Part shown: in pieces, positions 43,325-52,885 of the stretch
Numbering within the stretch: the first letter of the stretch is position 1
Layout: each line of letters opens with the position of its first letter
Made by a program: the position numbers and the translations under genes
Assembly (NCBI GenBank): GCA_016712625.1
Contig: JADJQQ010000001.1
Span: 1,364,001 to 1,428,000 of the forward strand
Source: Candidatus Competibacteraceae bacterium
GTDB taxonomy: Bacteria > Pseudomonadota > Gammaproteobacteria > Competibacterales > Competibacteraceae
Direction: 5' to 3'
Length of the DNA: 64,000 bases
The notes under the pieces: generated by a model
Database searches by the model: none
What the model was told of the DNA's origin: nothing
What the model saw: only the letters and a program-made list of their open reading frames with translations

Positions 43325-44170
43325 ATGTTGAGCTACCGCCATGCGTTCCATGCCGGCAACTTCGCGGATGCTTTTAAACATGCCTTGCTGGTGCAACTGA
43401 TTCAGGCGCTAAAGGCAAAAGACAAACCCTTTCGGGTGTTCGATACTCACGCCGGCGCTGGCCGCTACGATCTGGATTCGGCGCTGGCCCGAAAAAATAG
43501 CGAGTTTGCGGACGGTATCGGTCGGTTGTGGCGTCAATCGGGACTGGGTTGCGAACTCAACGGCTATCTGGAGCGGGTTCGGGCGTTGAACCCCGATGGA
43601 AACTTGCGCTGGTATCCCGGCTCGCCCCGTCTGGTTCGCGATCTGCTGCGCCCAACTGATCGCTTGGTGTTAAGCGAACGCCATCCTAATGAGTTTTTGC
43701 ATCTGAAAGCGGAGTTCAGCCCCGACCGGCAGGTGGAAATTCATCAGGCCGATGGTTACGCGCTGCTCGCAGCGCTGGTGCCGCCACCCCAGCGGCGCGG
43801 GCTGGTGCTCATTGATCCAGCCTACGAATTCAAGGGTGAGTTCGACCGGCTGGTCGAGGCGGTTCGCCTGATCCACCGCCGCTGGGCAAGCGGCATGATC
43901 GCCATCTGGTATCCGATTCTTGACCGCGCGCCCAGCTTACGCTTTCAACGCAACTTGCGGGAATCGGGTATTCCCGCCATGTTATGCGCCGAATTGGGAT
44001 TGTATCCTTACGATGGCCCATCCGGTTTGCATGGTTGTGGGATGATTGTGATCAATCCGCCGTGGCGGTTGGAGGAGACTTTGAAGCGCCTGCTGCCCGA
44101 ATTGTTGCGCTGTTTGCGCGTTAGCCAGCCGGGCGAGACGCGTTTGGAATGGTTGACGCCGGCTTTATAA
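43325..44170 (+). CDS. rlmJ: 23S rRNA (adenine(2030)-N6)-methyltransferase
   Basis: 281 residues. MLSYRHAFHAGNFADAFKHALLVQL and DTHAGAGRYDL (SAM-binding motif I) are highly specific to RlmJ; the catalytic DPAYEFKGEF motif, a variant of D/N-PP-Y, is near residue 161. It methylates A2030 of 23S rRNA; in some bacteria (ComJ) it is linked to use of DNA as a nutrient. The ATG is 35 bases after amrS, so readthrough is possible. A rhodanese gene follows 13 bases later. Confidence 0.93.
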   Translation: MLSYRHAFHAGNFADAFKHALLVQLIQALKAKDKPFRVFDTHAGAGRYDLDSALARKNSEFADGIGRLWRQSGLGCELNGYLERVRALNPDGNLRWYPGSPRLVRDLLRPTDRLVLSERHPNEFLHLKAEFSPDRQVEIHQADGYALLAALVPPPQRRGLVLIDPAYEFKGEFDRLVEAVRLIHRRWASGMIAIWYPILDRAPSLRFQRNLRESGIPAMLCAELGLYPYDGPSGLHGCGMIVINPPWRLEETLKRLLPELLRCLRVSQPGETRLEWLTPAL

Positions 44171-44183
44171 ACGGGAAATAGCA

Positions 44184-45032
44184 ATGAGCCATACCAAGCT
44201 GATGAATACGGCCACCCTCTGCGCCCATCTCAGTGATCCCGACTGGGTGGTGGTGGATTGTCGCTTCAGTTTAAGCGACAGCGAGGCCGGTCGGCGGACC
44301 TACGCGGCGGGCCATCTGCCCGGCGCGCGGTATGCCCATCTCGATGACGATCTATCCGGCGCGATTACGCCCGCCACCGGACGGCATCCGCTGCCGGACC
44401 CGGCGCGGCTGGCGCGCAAGCTGGGTGAATGGGGCATTGATCACCATAGCCAGGTGGTCGCCTACGACGATATGGGCGGCATTCTGGCCGCCGCTCGGTT
44501 ATGGTGGTTGCTGCGTTGGTTGGGCCATGGAGCGGTGGCGGTGCTCGATGGTGGCTTCTCCGCTTGGCAACGCGCTGGATTGCCGCTGACGGCTGAATTG
44601 CCGGTGGTGAAACCGACGGTTTTTGTTGCTCGGCCCAATGATCAATTGTGGCTGACGACCGCTCAGATCCAGAATTTACCGAAAGAGAAATTGTTATTGG
44701 ACGCGCGGGCGACCGCGCGGTATCGCGGAGAAATGGAACCAATTGATCCTGTTGCTGGCCATATTCCGGGAGCGGTCAACGTCCCGACTGAAGATAATTT
44801 GACGGTTAGCGGTTGTTTTCGGCCCGCCGAGGAACTGCGAGCGCGCTTTACCGCCGTGTTGGGCGGACAGTCGCCGACGGTCGTGGCGCATAGCTGTGGC
44901 TCCGGCGTTACCGCGTGTCACAACCTGCTGGCGATGGAAGTGGCGGGCTTGAGCGGTTCTCGGCTGTATGCGGGTTCGTGGAGCGAATGGATTCGCGACC
45001 CAAACCGGCCGATCGCGACTGGCTCGGTTTGA
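44184..45032 (+). CDS. sseA: Tandem-rhodanese sulfurtransferase (3-mercaptopyruvate sulfurtransferase-like)
   Basis: 282 residues with two rhodanese domains. The N-terminal domain (VVVDCRFSLSDSEAGRR, YAAGHLPGARYAHLDDDLSG) is structural. The C-terminal domain carries the active cysteine loop AHSCGSGVTACHN. A CGSGVTA loop is typical of SseA/MST rather than thiosulfate sulfurtransferases (CRxGx[R/T]). It transfers sulfur from mercaptopyruvate to acceptors such as cyanide or thioredoxin. No signal peptide, so cytoplasmic. Confidence 0.9.
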   Translation: MSHTKLMNTATLCAHLSDPDWVVVDCRFSLSDSEAGRRTYAAGHLPGARYAHLDDDLSGAITPATGRHPLPDPARLARKLGEWGIDHHSQVVAYDDMGGILAAARLWWLLRWLGHGAVAVLDGGFSAWQRAGLPLTAELPVVKPTVFVARPNDQLWLTTAQIQNLPKEKLLLDARATARYRGEMEPIDPVAGHIPGAVNVPTEDNLTVSGCFRPAEELRARFTAVLGGQSPTVVAHSCGSGVTACHNLLAMEVAGLSGSRLYAGSWSEWIRDPNRPIATGSV

Positions 45033-45085
45033 GCGGCCTTTATCGTCGATGACCGCGCTAAATGAAGATCGGGCAATTTTATCGC

Positions 45086-45325
45086 TCAGACCAACGTGGC
45101 GGCGCGGCCTGTCGGATCTTCTGGATACAGTTGATCCAGCACCTCGCTTTCGACGCGGATGATTTCGATGTTACCCTTACGGATGAAAATCCAGCCGTGA
45201 GCGTGCTTTTGACTGAATATGGCATACGAGAGCATAGAGTAGCCGCGTAATCCAATCCGTTCGGCCATCGCCATGCTGACATTGGTCTTGTCAAGTGCTT
45301 TGCAGTGGAGACGGTCACCGTTCAT
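45086..45325 (-). CDS. Hypothetical protein (79 aa)
   Basis: Not recognised. The ATG at 45325 follows CAGGGGAAT, a passable ribosome site. The 79-residue product has an N terminus MNGDRLHCKALDKTNVSM and a middle part (IFSQKHAHGWIFIRKGNIEIIRVES) that could form a small beta-sheet. No membrane segment or signal peptide. Another minus-strand frame of the same length overlaps it in 45079-45318 but has a poorer start. Convergent with the rhodanese gene. Confidence 0.45.
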   Translation of the reverse strand: MNGDRLHCKALDKTNVSMAMAERIGLRGYSMLSYAIFSQKHAHGWIFIRKGNIEIIRVESEVLDQLYPEDPTGRAATLV

Positions 45326-45517
45326 TGTTATTCCCCTGAAAAACTGTGTCGTAAAATAAAAGTATTTTGCCGGGCTTTGATGGTCTTATCGGCAACAGCG
45401 ACTAAAACTGGAGACTATCATTCCTAGAAATGATGGGTTTGTGAGTGCAACCGGCTGAGGGTAACGATATTAAGTCGTAGGTATCGGCCAGAATCACCCA
45501 TATGCGAGAGACAGTGA

Positions 45518-47320
45518 ATGCTAAAAAAAATTCAGAAGAGCTTGACCGTGCTGTTCGTTATATCCGCTTTGAGCGCGTGTACCAGCTTGTCCGAGTTTTA
45601 TAGCAAGGATGCGGTAAAGCAAAAGCCATCGGTTGCGTCCCCTACGTATATCGATTACTGGCAAACCCGCGATCCTTCCGAATATCGCCGTTCTGCCTCC
45701 ACGACCATAACCGGCAAGAAAAAATCGGTCGTCCGCTCTCAAGACATCGTTATTAAGACTAAGAAAGACAAGAAAATTCCGGCTAAACTCGAGCAGCGGG
45801 ATGAATCTAGAGTCAGCCTAGTCATTCCGATTCAACCGATGAGCGCCGTTCAAGTCGCGGGACCCACCAAGGCGCAGGAACAACAGCAACAGCAATTGCG
45901 ACGGCAACCTAAAGCTAGAACCCCGGTGGCTGCCGCCAAGCCGGCGGTCGTGGTCCCCAAAGCCAAACACACCATCGCGGTTTCGAAGCACAAGGGGAAA
46001 CGCCGTTCGAGTGGAGCTGGCAGCAAGAACCTGTGGGATCGGGTTCGCGGACGTGCGGTCTTGGCTGATGTAGAGCATCCCCGGATCAACGAACAGATCG
46101 CTTATCTGAAACGCAATCCTGGCTACTTGGATCTGTTGTCGCAACGCTCCAGACCCTATCTCTACTACATTGTCGAGCAAATCGAGCGGCAGGGATTACC
46201 AATGGACCTGGCGCTATTACCGATGGTGGAAAGCGGATTTGAACCGACCGCCTTTTCTCCCAAACAGGCGGCTGGTCTTTGGCAAATTATTCCGTCCACC
46301 GGTCAAGAATGGGGTTTAACCATTATCGAGGGTTATGACGGGCGGCTCGATATTCATACCTCAACCGGGGTGGCGCTAAATTATCTGCGCTACTTGCACA
46401 AGCGGTTCAAAGGAGATTGGTTGTTGGCGTTGGCTGCGTACAACGCCGGCCCAAATGCCGTACAGGAGGCGATTGAGGCGAATGCCCGTGAGGAGGCGAA
46501 AGCCGCCGCCGCCTTGAAAAAGCTGGAAGCACTACAAGCGGCCCAAGCAGCGGCGGCCCAAGCAGCGGCGGCCCAAGCAGCGGCGGCTCAAGCAACTGGG
46601 CCGGTAGCAGCAGCAGCGCCCGGGTCGGTGACCAGTGACCCAGCACTGCCAGCGGCGTCGATCCTGATGCCGCCGTTGGTTACCCCCACACCGCTACTTC
46701 CTATCGCGCCAACCGCCGTCACCTCATCGGCTCGACCGATGGCAAAGGGTACTCGTCGCGCTGCATCCGGTCCCTTGGCGTCTTCCGTTATGACGAGCGT
46801 GCCGCCGCAACCACCGCTGAAAGCGGAATCGGTATTTTGGCGGTTGAAACTCCCCAAGGAAACTCAGAATTATGTGCCTAGAATCCTCGCGTTGTCGCGC
46901 ATCGTGGCTAATCCAGCCGCACAGGGTTTGCAACTCCCCTTACTCGGCAATCAACCCTATCTATTCAGGGTCGATGCGACGATTACGCCTGAAGTTAAAA
47001 TCGCCGACGCGCTTACGCTCGCGGAGATTCCCAGCGAAGAATTTTTTCGCTTCAATCCCGGCTTGAAACCAGGCGTCGAGCCGCCGCCGCGCACCTATAA
47101 CTTTTTGCTCCCTTTGGCGCAGGCGCAAAATTTAGCGATCAAGGTACCTGGCTGTCAGTTGGTCGCCGCTAAAAAATACACGGTCAGAAAAGGTGAAACC
47201 CTGGCGACCATCGCCAAACGGCACGGTGTCCCTTCGGTGCAACTGGCGCAGTGGAATCACCTGGAGGTCGATACCGTGCTGAAAGCCGGCCAGCAGTTGA
47301 TTGTTTACCCCTCTTCATGA
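45518..47320 (+). CDS. mltD: Membrane-bound lytic murein transglycosylase with LysM domain (MltD-like)
   Basis: 600-residue lipoprotein: lipobox SALSAC with C21, then a Lys/Gln-rich linker. The SLT catalytic domain covers about 205-325, with catalytic E238 in MVESGFEPTAFSPKQAAGLWQIIPSTGQEWGL. An Ala/Gln low-complexity stretch (about 330-365) interrupts the region where MltD usually continues, and a Pro/Ala/Thr-rich linker follows. A canonical LysM motif ends the protein (KYTVRKGETLATIAKRHGVPSVQLAQWN), with a degenerate LysM just before it. It cleaves peptidoglycan without hydrolysis, making 1,6-anhydroMurNAc ends. Confidence 0.9.
   Translation: MLKKIQKSLTVLFVISALSACTSLSEFYSKDAVKQKPSVASPTYIDYWQTRDPSEYRRSASTTITGKKKSVVRSQDIVIKTKKDKKIPAKLEQRDESRVSLVIPIQPMSAVQVAGPTKAQEQQQQQLRRQPKARTPVAAAKPAVVVPKAKHTIAVSKHKGKRRSSGAGSKNLWDRVRGRAVLADVEHPRINEQIAYLKRNPGYLDLLSQRSRPYLYYIVEQIERQGLPMDLALLPMVESGFEPTAFSPKQAAGLWQIIPSTGQEWGLTIIEGYDGRLDIHTSTGVALNYLRYLHKRFKGDWLLALAAYNAGPNAVQEAIEANAREEAKAAAALKKLEALQAAQAAAAQAAAAQAAAAQATGPVAAAAPGSVTSDPALPAASILMPPLVTPTPLLPIAPTAVTSSARPMAKGTRRAASGPLASSVMTSVPPQPPLKAESVFWRLKLPKETQNYVPRILALSRIVANPAAQGLQLPLLGNQPYLFRVDATITPEVKIADALTLAEIPSEEFFRFNPGLKPGVEPPPRTYNFLLPLAQAQNLAIKVPGCQLVAAKKYTVRKGETLATIAKRHGVPSVQLAQWNHLEVDTVLKAGQQLIVYPSS
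46541..46600 (+). repeat. 15-bp coding tandem repeat in the mltD linker
   Basis: Three perfect copies of GCCCAAGCAGCGGCG (46541-46555, 46556-46570, 46571-46585) and one degenerate copy (46586-46600, GCTCAAGCAACTGGG). Each unit encodes five residues (A-Q-A-A-A). In-frame slippage here would change linker length without breaking the gene. Confidence 0.85.
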
Positions 47321-47351
47321 GCCGCGGGCCGACCGAGCGCAACTGGCCGCT

Positions 47352-47888
47352 TCAGCCATTGCCATGACTGGTACCGGAATCTGGCGTTGGCGGCGTTGCT
47401 GGGATAGGGAATTTGTGCGTCGCCAGATAGTCTTTGGCTTTTTTCTCCGCTGCTTGAATTTGCGCCGGAGTCATTTTTTTGGCGATATCCCGTTTACCTT
47501 CTGGGGCTAGGCTATCGCCTTGGAAATCAGCAAGGGCGTACCAGAAATAAGCCTCAACTAGATCGGCGGCTACGCCTTCGCCCTGCTCGTACATGATTCC
47601 CAGATTGATTTGGGCTTTTGAATAACCCACTTCGGCTGCTTTCCGGTACCATTCCATCGCCTTGGCGTTATCCTCGGGCACGCCTTTGCCTTCGTCGTAC
47701 AGCACGCCCAGATTGAACTGAGCAAACGGATAGCCTTTCTCGGCCAGCGGCCGGACGATGCCAAGTTCGGCGGTGTAATCACCGCGCTCGTGAGCGCTTT
47801 TGGCGCGTTCCCAATCGCTGTCGGCGGCCCAGGCCGGCGCGGTGCTCAGCAAGCCGCCAGCCAGCAGCAGAAAAGAGAATCTATTCAT
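47352..47888 (-). CDS. Sel1-repeat periplasmic protein
   Basis: 178 residues. Signal peptide at about 1-21 (FSFLLLAGGLLSTAPAWAA). Two clear Sel1 repeats follow (FAQFNLGVLYDEGKGVPEDNAKAMEWYRKAAEVG and the next, AQINLGIMYEQGEGVAADLVEAYFWYALA). The C terminus is Pro/Thr-rich (PIPATPPTPDSGTS). Sel1 proteins are usually scaffolds for protein interactions in the envelope; the partner is unknown. Convergent with mltD. Confidence 0.85.
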   Translation of the reverse strand: MNRFSFLLLAGGLLSTAPAWAADSDWERAKSAHERGDYTAELGIVRPLAEKGYPFAQFNLGVLYDEGKGVPEDNAKAMEWYRKAAEVGYSKAQINLGIMYEQGEGVAADLVEAYFWYALADFQGDSLAPEGKRDIAKKMTPAQIQAAEKKAKDYLATHKFPIPATPPTPDSGTSHGNG

Positions 47889-48345
47889 TGATGTATATCC
47901 AATTCTAGCGGTTATAAGCGGGTTGAACGCGCCAAGTGTAGCATTCCATCAGTGCGGCGCGCTGGCCCACTTCGGGATTTCATGCGGCAGACCGGTTCCA
48001 AAACGGCGGGTGGAAAGTGCGGCTGGTCAGGTTGGAATTAAGGGGGTTGTTCTGGATAGTGGCAGCTCGGTAGGCCCTCCGACCAGCCGCGATCCAACAT
48101 GGCCCAGCCCGCTATCCAGGCATAATAGAGATAACTGTTGGGGACATAGGGATTTTGAGCATTGTTGCGGGTAGCGGCTTCAATGCCTTGTCGAAAAGCC
48201 AAGGGCAATAAGGGAGCCAGTTTTCGCGAAGCATCGTTGTTGCCACACATCATTCAGACCGAAAGTAATCATCAATAGTAGACTCATTTCATTGTTATTT
48301 GTTGTGTATTTGACAATATTTTTATGGTAAATGCAACTTTGTTGC
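47889..48345. other. Poorly coding region between the Sel1 gene and msbA
   Basis: 457 bases. The only frame of interest is minus-strand 48038-48253, 71 residues (MMCGNNDASRKLAPL at the start, YLYYAWIAGWAMLDRGW in the middle). It starts directly after an in-frame stop and has no clear ribosome site. An adjacent frame contains MITFGLNDVWQQ. It looks like the remains of, or a frame-broken, small protein gene, but I do not recognise a family. The segment at 48255-48350 is AT-rich. Confidence 0.35.
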
Positions 48346-50082
48346 TTATTTGTCGTTGGCCTGCATCTGATAAAGACTGGCATACAAACCGTGTTGAGCC
48401 AACAATTCGGCATGTGTACCGATTTCAGCGATGCGGCCCCGATCCAGTACGACGATGCGGTCGGCGTTTTCGACCGTGGAAAGTCGATGCGCGATGATAA
48501 AAGCGGTACGGCCTTGGCGGAGGAAATCGAGCGCGTGCTGGACCTTGCGCTCAGATTGCGTATCCAGCGCCGACGTGGCTTCGTCGAGAATCAGGATCGG
48601 CGCATTCTTAAGCAAGGCGCGAGCGATGGCCAAGCGTTGGCGCTGGCCGCCCGACAGCCGAGCGCCGTTTTCACCGATCAGGGTGTCGATGCCCTGTGGT
48701 AATTCGCGAATGAAATCCATCGCGTGAGCGTTTTCCGCCGCCCTGATCAGGGCGGCTTCATCCGCTTGAAAAGCGGCTCCGTAAGCGATATTGGCGGCTA
48801 CGGTATCATTGAACAAGACAATATCCTGGCTGACGTAAGCGATGTTTGCCCGCAGTTCGGCCAGCCGCAGTTGCTGGATCGGCACGCCATCCAGCAGGAT
48901 CGCACCGTCATTCGGTTCGTAGAATCGCGGCAGTAGGCTCATCAAAGTGGTTTTACCGCTGCCAGAAGGGCCGACCAGGGCGATGGTTTCGCCTGGTTGC
49001 ACCTCCAGGCTCAACCGCCGGATCACTTCGGGACCGTTGTCGGCGCGGTAACGGTAACTGACCGCCTGGAACTGAATATGGCCGCTGGCCCGACCGATGT
49101 GGCGGGTCCCGTGATCCGGCTCAGGCGCTTCATCCAGCAACGCAAAGATTGTTTCCGCTGCCGCCAGACCCCGCTGTAACTGTTCGTTGACCTTGGTCAA
49201 ACGCTTGATCGGCGTCAGCAACATAGCCATCGCTCCAAACAGCGAAACAAAGCCGCCAACCGTAATTTGGTCGGCGGCCGATTGCAAAGAAGCCAGATAG
49301 ATCATCAAGCCGAGCGCGATGATCGCCAGCAGTTGCACCAGCGGCCCACTACCCTCCGAAGCCGCCGCCAGTTTCAAGTTGAATTGGCGAACGCGGTTGT
49401 TCACTCGATGAAAGCGTTTTTGCTCGTAGGCCTGCCCGCTGAAGATTTTGATAACCCTATGGCCTTGCAGGATCTCGTCGATGACGTGAGTCATTTCGCC
49501 CATCAGGTCTTGCAGCGCCCGGCTTAGCCGCCGCAATCGTCGGCTGATCACCCGCATGATGAAACCGATACCGGGCGCCACCAGAAACGCGAGCAGCGAC
49601 AACTTCCAGTTCAGATACAGCATCCAGGCCAGCAGCCCAATTACCGCCAATCCGTCTCGAACCAGCGTTATCAGGGCTTGGGTGGTGGCGGTCATCACCT
49701 GGGTGACATCGTAGGTCAGGCGCGATAGCAGGGTACCAGCGGAGTGATCGTCGAAGTAGCGGCTCGGCAACGTCAGCAACCGCGCAAAAAGGGCATTGCG
49801 CAAATCCATGACGACCCGGTGGGCGATCCATTCCATCGTCAGTGAACCGACAAAACCAGCAATGCCTCGAATGATGAAAACCGTCACCAGCAACAGCGGC
49901 ATCATGCGGATGGAATAGGGATCTTTAGCGACGAAGCTACCATCCAGCAACGGCTTGATCAGGGCGGCGACCAATGGTTCGGTGATTGCCACGACAATGG
50001 TGCCAGCCAGTGAAAGCACGAAAATACGCGTGTAAGGTCGGACATAACCCAGCAATCGCCAATACAGTTCTTTATTATTCAT
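48346..50082 (-). CDS. msbA: Lipid A export ATP-binding/permease protein MsbA
   Basis: 578-residue half-transporter that flips lipid A-core across the inner membrane. Six transmembrane helices in residues 1-310 with the MsbA-type GTLLSRLTYDVTQVMTATT region. The nucleotide-binding domain has Walker A GPSGSGKTTLM near residue 370, Q-loop, signature LSGGQRQRLAIARALL, Walker B ILILDEATSALD and the H-loop IIAHRLSTVENAD. It diverges from hldE, as part of a small LPS gene group; lpxK is not next to it, unlike in E. coli. Confidence 0.93.
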   Translation of the reverse strand: MNNKELYWRLLGYVRPYTRIFVLSLAGTIVVAITEPLVAALIKPLLDGSFVAKDPYSIRMMPLLLVTVFIIRGIAGFVGSLTMEWIAHRVVMDLRNALFARLLTLPSRYFDDHSAGTLLSRLTYDVTQVMTATTQALITLVRDGLAVIGLLAWMLYLNWKLSLLAFLVAPGIGFIMRVISRRLRRLSRALQDLMGEMTHVIDEILQGHRVIKIFSGQAYEQKRFHRVNNRVRQFNLKLAAASEGSGPLVQLLAIIALGLMIYLASLQSAADQITVGGFVSLFGAMAMLLTPIKRLTKVNEQLQRGLAAAETIFALLDEAPEPDHGTRHIGRASGHIQFQAVSYRYRADNGPEVIRRLSLEVQPGETIALVGPSGSGKTTLMSLLPRFYEPNDGAILLDGVPIQQLRLAELRANIAYVSQDIVLFNDTVAANIAYGAAFQADEAALIRAAENAHAMDFIRELPQGIDTLIGENGARLSGGQRQRLAIARALLKNAPILILDEATSALDTQSERKVQHALDFLRQGRTAFIIAHRLSTVENADRIVVLDRGRIAEIGTHAELLAQHGLYASLYQMQANDK

Positions 50083-50203
50083 ATTGTGAATATTGTTAGA
50101 AAATCAGTGCAGTAATAAGGGATTGGCGAGTTTTTGAGCAAAAGGGCCACTATGAATCATGTTATCATGATGCGGTTATTCTGAAACATTTCTAAAGCAA
50201 TTC

Positions 50204-51631
50204 ATGAAACCGCTGATTCCCCGTTTCGAAGGATGTCGTCTGTTGATTGTCGGCGATGTCATGTTAGACCGCTATTGGCATGGCCCGACGGCTCGGATTT
50301 CACCGGAAGCGCCGGTGCCAGTCGTCAAGGTTGAAGAGGTCGAGGAACGGCCGGGCGGGGCGGCCAATGTGGCCGTTAACATCGCGGCCTTGGGTGGGCA
50401 GGCGCGGGTACTGGGCCTAGCGGGCGCGGATGAAGCCGCGGGCGTGCTGGAGACCAAATTGCGGCGACTGGGCGTGGCTTGCGATCTGGTTTGTCTGCCC
50501 GGCCAGGCAACGATCACCAAGCTGCGGGTCTTGAGCCGTAATCAGCAGCTTTTGCGTTTGGATTTCGAAGATGGTTTTCCCGGTTTCGAGCCGGCGGAGC
50601 TTTATGAGCGTTTCACGGGCCATCTCTTGGTAGCCGATGTGGTGGTCTTGTCAGATTACCAGAAAGGGGTGCTGCGCGAGGTCGAGCGTTATATCCGCGC
50701 CGCTCGCGCCGCCGGCCGGCCGATCTTGGTCGATCCCAAAGGCCGGGACTTCGGCCGCTATCGTGGCGCGACGCTGCTAACGCCTAATATAGCCGAATTT
50801 GAGGCGGTCGTCGGCGTGTGCCGCGATGAAGCGGATCTGCTAGGCAAGGGAGAGACCTTACGCCGGGATTTGGAGCTAGAGGCTCTGTTGATCACCCGTG
50901 GCGAACAGGGGATGACCTTGCTGCGCAAGGAGGCCGAGCCATTACAGCTGGCGGCCCGCGCCCGCGAAGTGTATGACGTGACCGGGGCGGGCGATACCGT
51001 CATCGCCACGCTGGCGGCCGGGCTGGCGGCCGGGCTGGAATTATCGGGCGCCACCCTGCTAGCCAATCTGGCGGCCGGCATTGTGGTCGGCAAGTTGGGC
51101 ACGGCCAGCGTTACGGTGTCTGAATTGCGCCGAGCCATGTATGAACATGATGAACCTCCGCGTGGGGTGCTGGAAGAGGCGCAACTGCTGCAGGCAGTAG
51201 CTGATGCCAAGTTGCATGGCGAGACGATCGTTATGACTAACGGTTGTTTTGATATTCTGCACGCGGGTCATGTGACTTATCTCGAACAAGCTAAACGCTT
51301 GGGCAGTCGGCTGATTGTCGCCGTCAACGACGATGCCTCGGTGCGGCGGCTCAAGGGCGCCGATCGACCAGTCAATTCGCTGTGGCAACGAATGCGGGTG
51401 TTGGCCAGCTTATCGGTCGTCGATTGGGTGGCGCCATTTTACGAAGACACCCCAGAACGGTTGATCTGCGCGATCAAACCGGATTATCTGGTCAAGGGTG
51501 GTGACAACGATCCGGCCAAGATTCCGGGCAACCGCTGCGTATGGGACGCTGGGGGGCAGGTCGTGGTGATGGATTATATCGAAGGATGTTCGACCACCAG
51601 CACCATCGCCCGGATCTTGCGTGGGTTGTGA
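50204..51631 (+). CDS. hldE: Bifunctional heptose 7-phosphate kinase / heptose 1-phosphate adenylyltransferase
   Basis: 475 residues. The N-terminal ribokinase-like domain (1-315; LLIVGDVMLDRYWHG, RPGGAANVAVNIAALGG, DVTGAGDTVIATLAAGL) phosphorylates D-beta-heptose 7-phosphate at C1. The C-terminal nucleotidyltransferase (about 340-475; TNGCFDILHAGHVTYLEQAKRLG with the H-x-G-H motif, PDYLVKGGD) adds AMP. Together they make ADP-heptose for the LPS inner core. In gammaproteobacteria the two domains are fused, as here. 121-base gap to divergent msbA. Confidence 0.95.
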   Translation: MKPLIPRFEGCRLLIVGDVMLDRYWHGPTARISPEAPVPVVKVEEVEERPGGAANVAVNIAALGGQARVLGLAGADEAAGVLETKLRRLGVACDLVCLPGQATITKLRVLSRNQQLLRLDFEDGFPGFEPAELYERFTGHLLVADVVVLSDYQKGVLREVERYIRAARAAGRPILVDPKGRDFGRYRGATLLTPNIAEFEAVVGVCRDEADLLGKGETLRRDLELEALLITRGEQGMTLLRKEAEPLQLAARAREVYDVTGAGDTVIATLAAGLAAGLELSGATLLANLAAGIVVGKLGTASVTVSELRRAMYEHDEPPRGVLEEAQLLQAVADAKLHGETIVMTNGCFDILHAGHVTYLEQAKRLGSRLIVAVNDDASVRRLKGADRPVNSLWQRMRVLASLSVVDWVAPFYEDTPERLICAIKPDYLVKGGDNDPAKIPGNRCVWDAGGQVVVMDYIEGCSTTSTIARILRGL

Positions 51632-51697
51632 AGTCGATCGCCAAACAAGCAACTAATTTAATTAAAGCGTTCTTTTGGGTAAGAATGACTCGTACTG

Positions 51698-52885
51698 ATG
51701 AATAATGTAATTCATATCGATATTGTCATCATTGGCGGCGGTATCGCCGGCTTGTGGTTGTTAGCTCGGCTACGCAAGGAGGGCTATAGCGTCGTGCTGA
51801 TTGAAAGCGAGCGGCTGGGGACCGGCCAAACGATTTCCTCTCAGGGCATTATTCATGGCGGTGCTAAGTATTCATTGCGCGGGCAGCTCAGTGAGTCCGC
51901 CAGGACGGTTGCCGAAATGCCCGCCTTATGGCGGCGCTGTTTGGCCGGTGAAGGGGAAGTCGATCTGCGGGGCGCATTGCTGGCGGATCATCAATATTTG
52001 CTGGCGACTCGTTCGCCGACCTCGCGATTAGTGGCGGCCATAGCCAGCAAACTCATGCCCGATCGAATGGAAAAATTGGTTGAAGCGGAAACCGGTGATT
52101 ACCCGTCGGTATTGCGTCAAGCCGCCTTTCGAGGAACGGTGTATCGCTTGGATGAACCGGTCGTCGATGTGGCTTCGGTGCTGAGCTTCTTGGCCCAGCA
52201 GAACCGGGACAGAATCATACGCTGTCATGGACCGGCGGCACTCTCGGCGGATGGGGCGATTACGCTGCGTCATCCGGACCGACCACCACTGGTGATTCGG
52301 CCCGCTTGCACCGTGTTCGCCGCCGGAGCCGGCAACGCGGCGCTGCCGTGGGTAGCGCAGCAAATGCGGCCACTGCACATGGTGTTGGTGCGTGGGCTGG
52401 GCTTGCCGGGGCCGCTATTCGCCCATTTTGTCGGCGCCCACGATATTCCGCGTCTGACGATTACCACCCATTGCAATATCAGCGGACATTTGATCTGGTA
52501 TCTCGGCGGCGAATTGGCGGAAGAAGGGGTTAAGCGTGATCGCATGGAGCAGATTCGGGCGGCCAAACGGGAATTGGCGGCGTTGTTACCCTGGATCGAT
52601 TGGTCGCGCACGCAATTCGCCACCTTTCTCGTGCAGCGGGTCGAAGCCAGACAGGCCGGCGGACAGCGGCCGATAGGGCCTGGCTTATACCGAGACGGCC
52701 GGATGTTAGTGGTCTGGCCAACCAAACTGGCGTTGGCCCCGCTGCTGGCGGAGCAAGTTGAGCAAACCTTGCAAGGTTTCAATTTACAGCCCAAGTTGGC
52801 GGATTTACAACTATTGGAAGATTGGCCGCGACCGGAAGTGGCGATTTATCCCTGGAATCGGGAGGAGTTGGAGTGGTGGGCCTAA
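51698..52885 (+). CDS. FAD-dependent oxidoreductase of unknown substrate
   Basis: 395 residues. The FAD dinucleotide-binding motif is IVIIGGGIAGLWLLARLRKEGYSVVLIES; SSQGIIHGGAKYSLRG follows as in the glycerol-3-phosphate dehydrogenase/DAO family, and VFAAGAGNAAL provides the second flavin contact. There is no membrane anchor. The conserved neighbour is the aldo/keto reductase that overlaps its 3' end, implying a two-step redox conversion; neither substrate is known. Confidence 0.8.
   Translation: MNNVIHIDIVIIGGGIAGLWLLARLRKEGYSVVLIESERLGTGQTISSQGIIHGGAKYSLRGQLSESARTVAEMPALWRRCLAGEGEVDLRGALLADHQYLLATRSPTSRLVAAIASKLMPDRMEKLVEAETGDYPSVLRQAAFRGTVYRLDEPVVDVASVLSFLAQQNRDRIIRCHGPAALSADGAITLRHPDRPPLVIRPACTVFAAGAGNAALPWVAQQMRPLHMVLVRGLGLPGPLFAHFVGAHDIPRLTITTHCNISGHLIWYLGGELAEEGVKRDRMEQIRAAKRELAALLPWIDWSRTQFATFLVQRVEARQAGGQRPIGPGLYRDGRMLVVWPTKLALAPLLAEQVEQTLQGFNLQPKLADLQLLEDWPRPEVAIYPWNREELEWWA

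Noticed and set aside
46541..46600. CRISPR-like short repeats
   Set aside because: Units are contiguous, in frame and part of the mltD coding sequence, without spacers.
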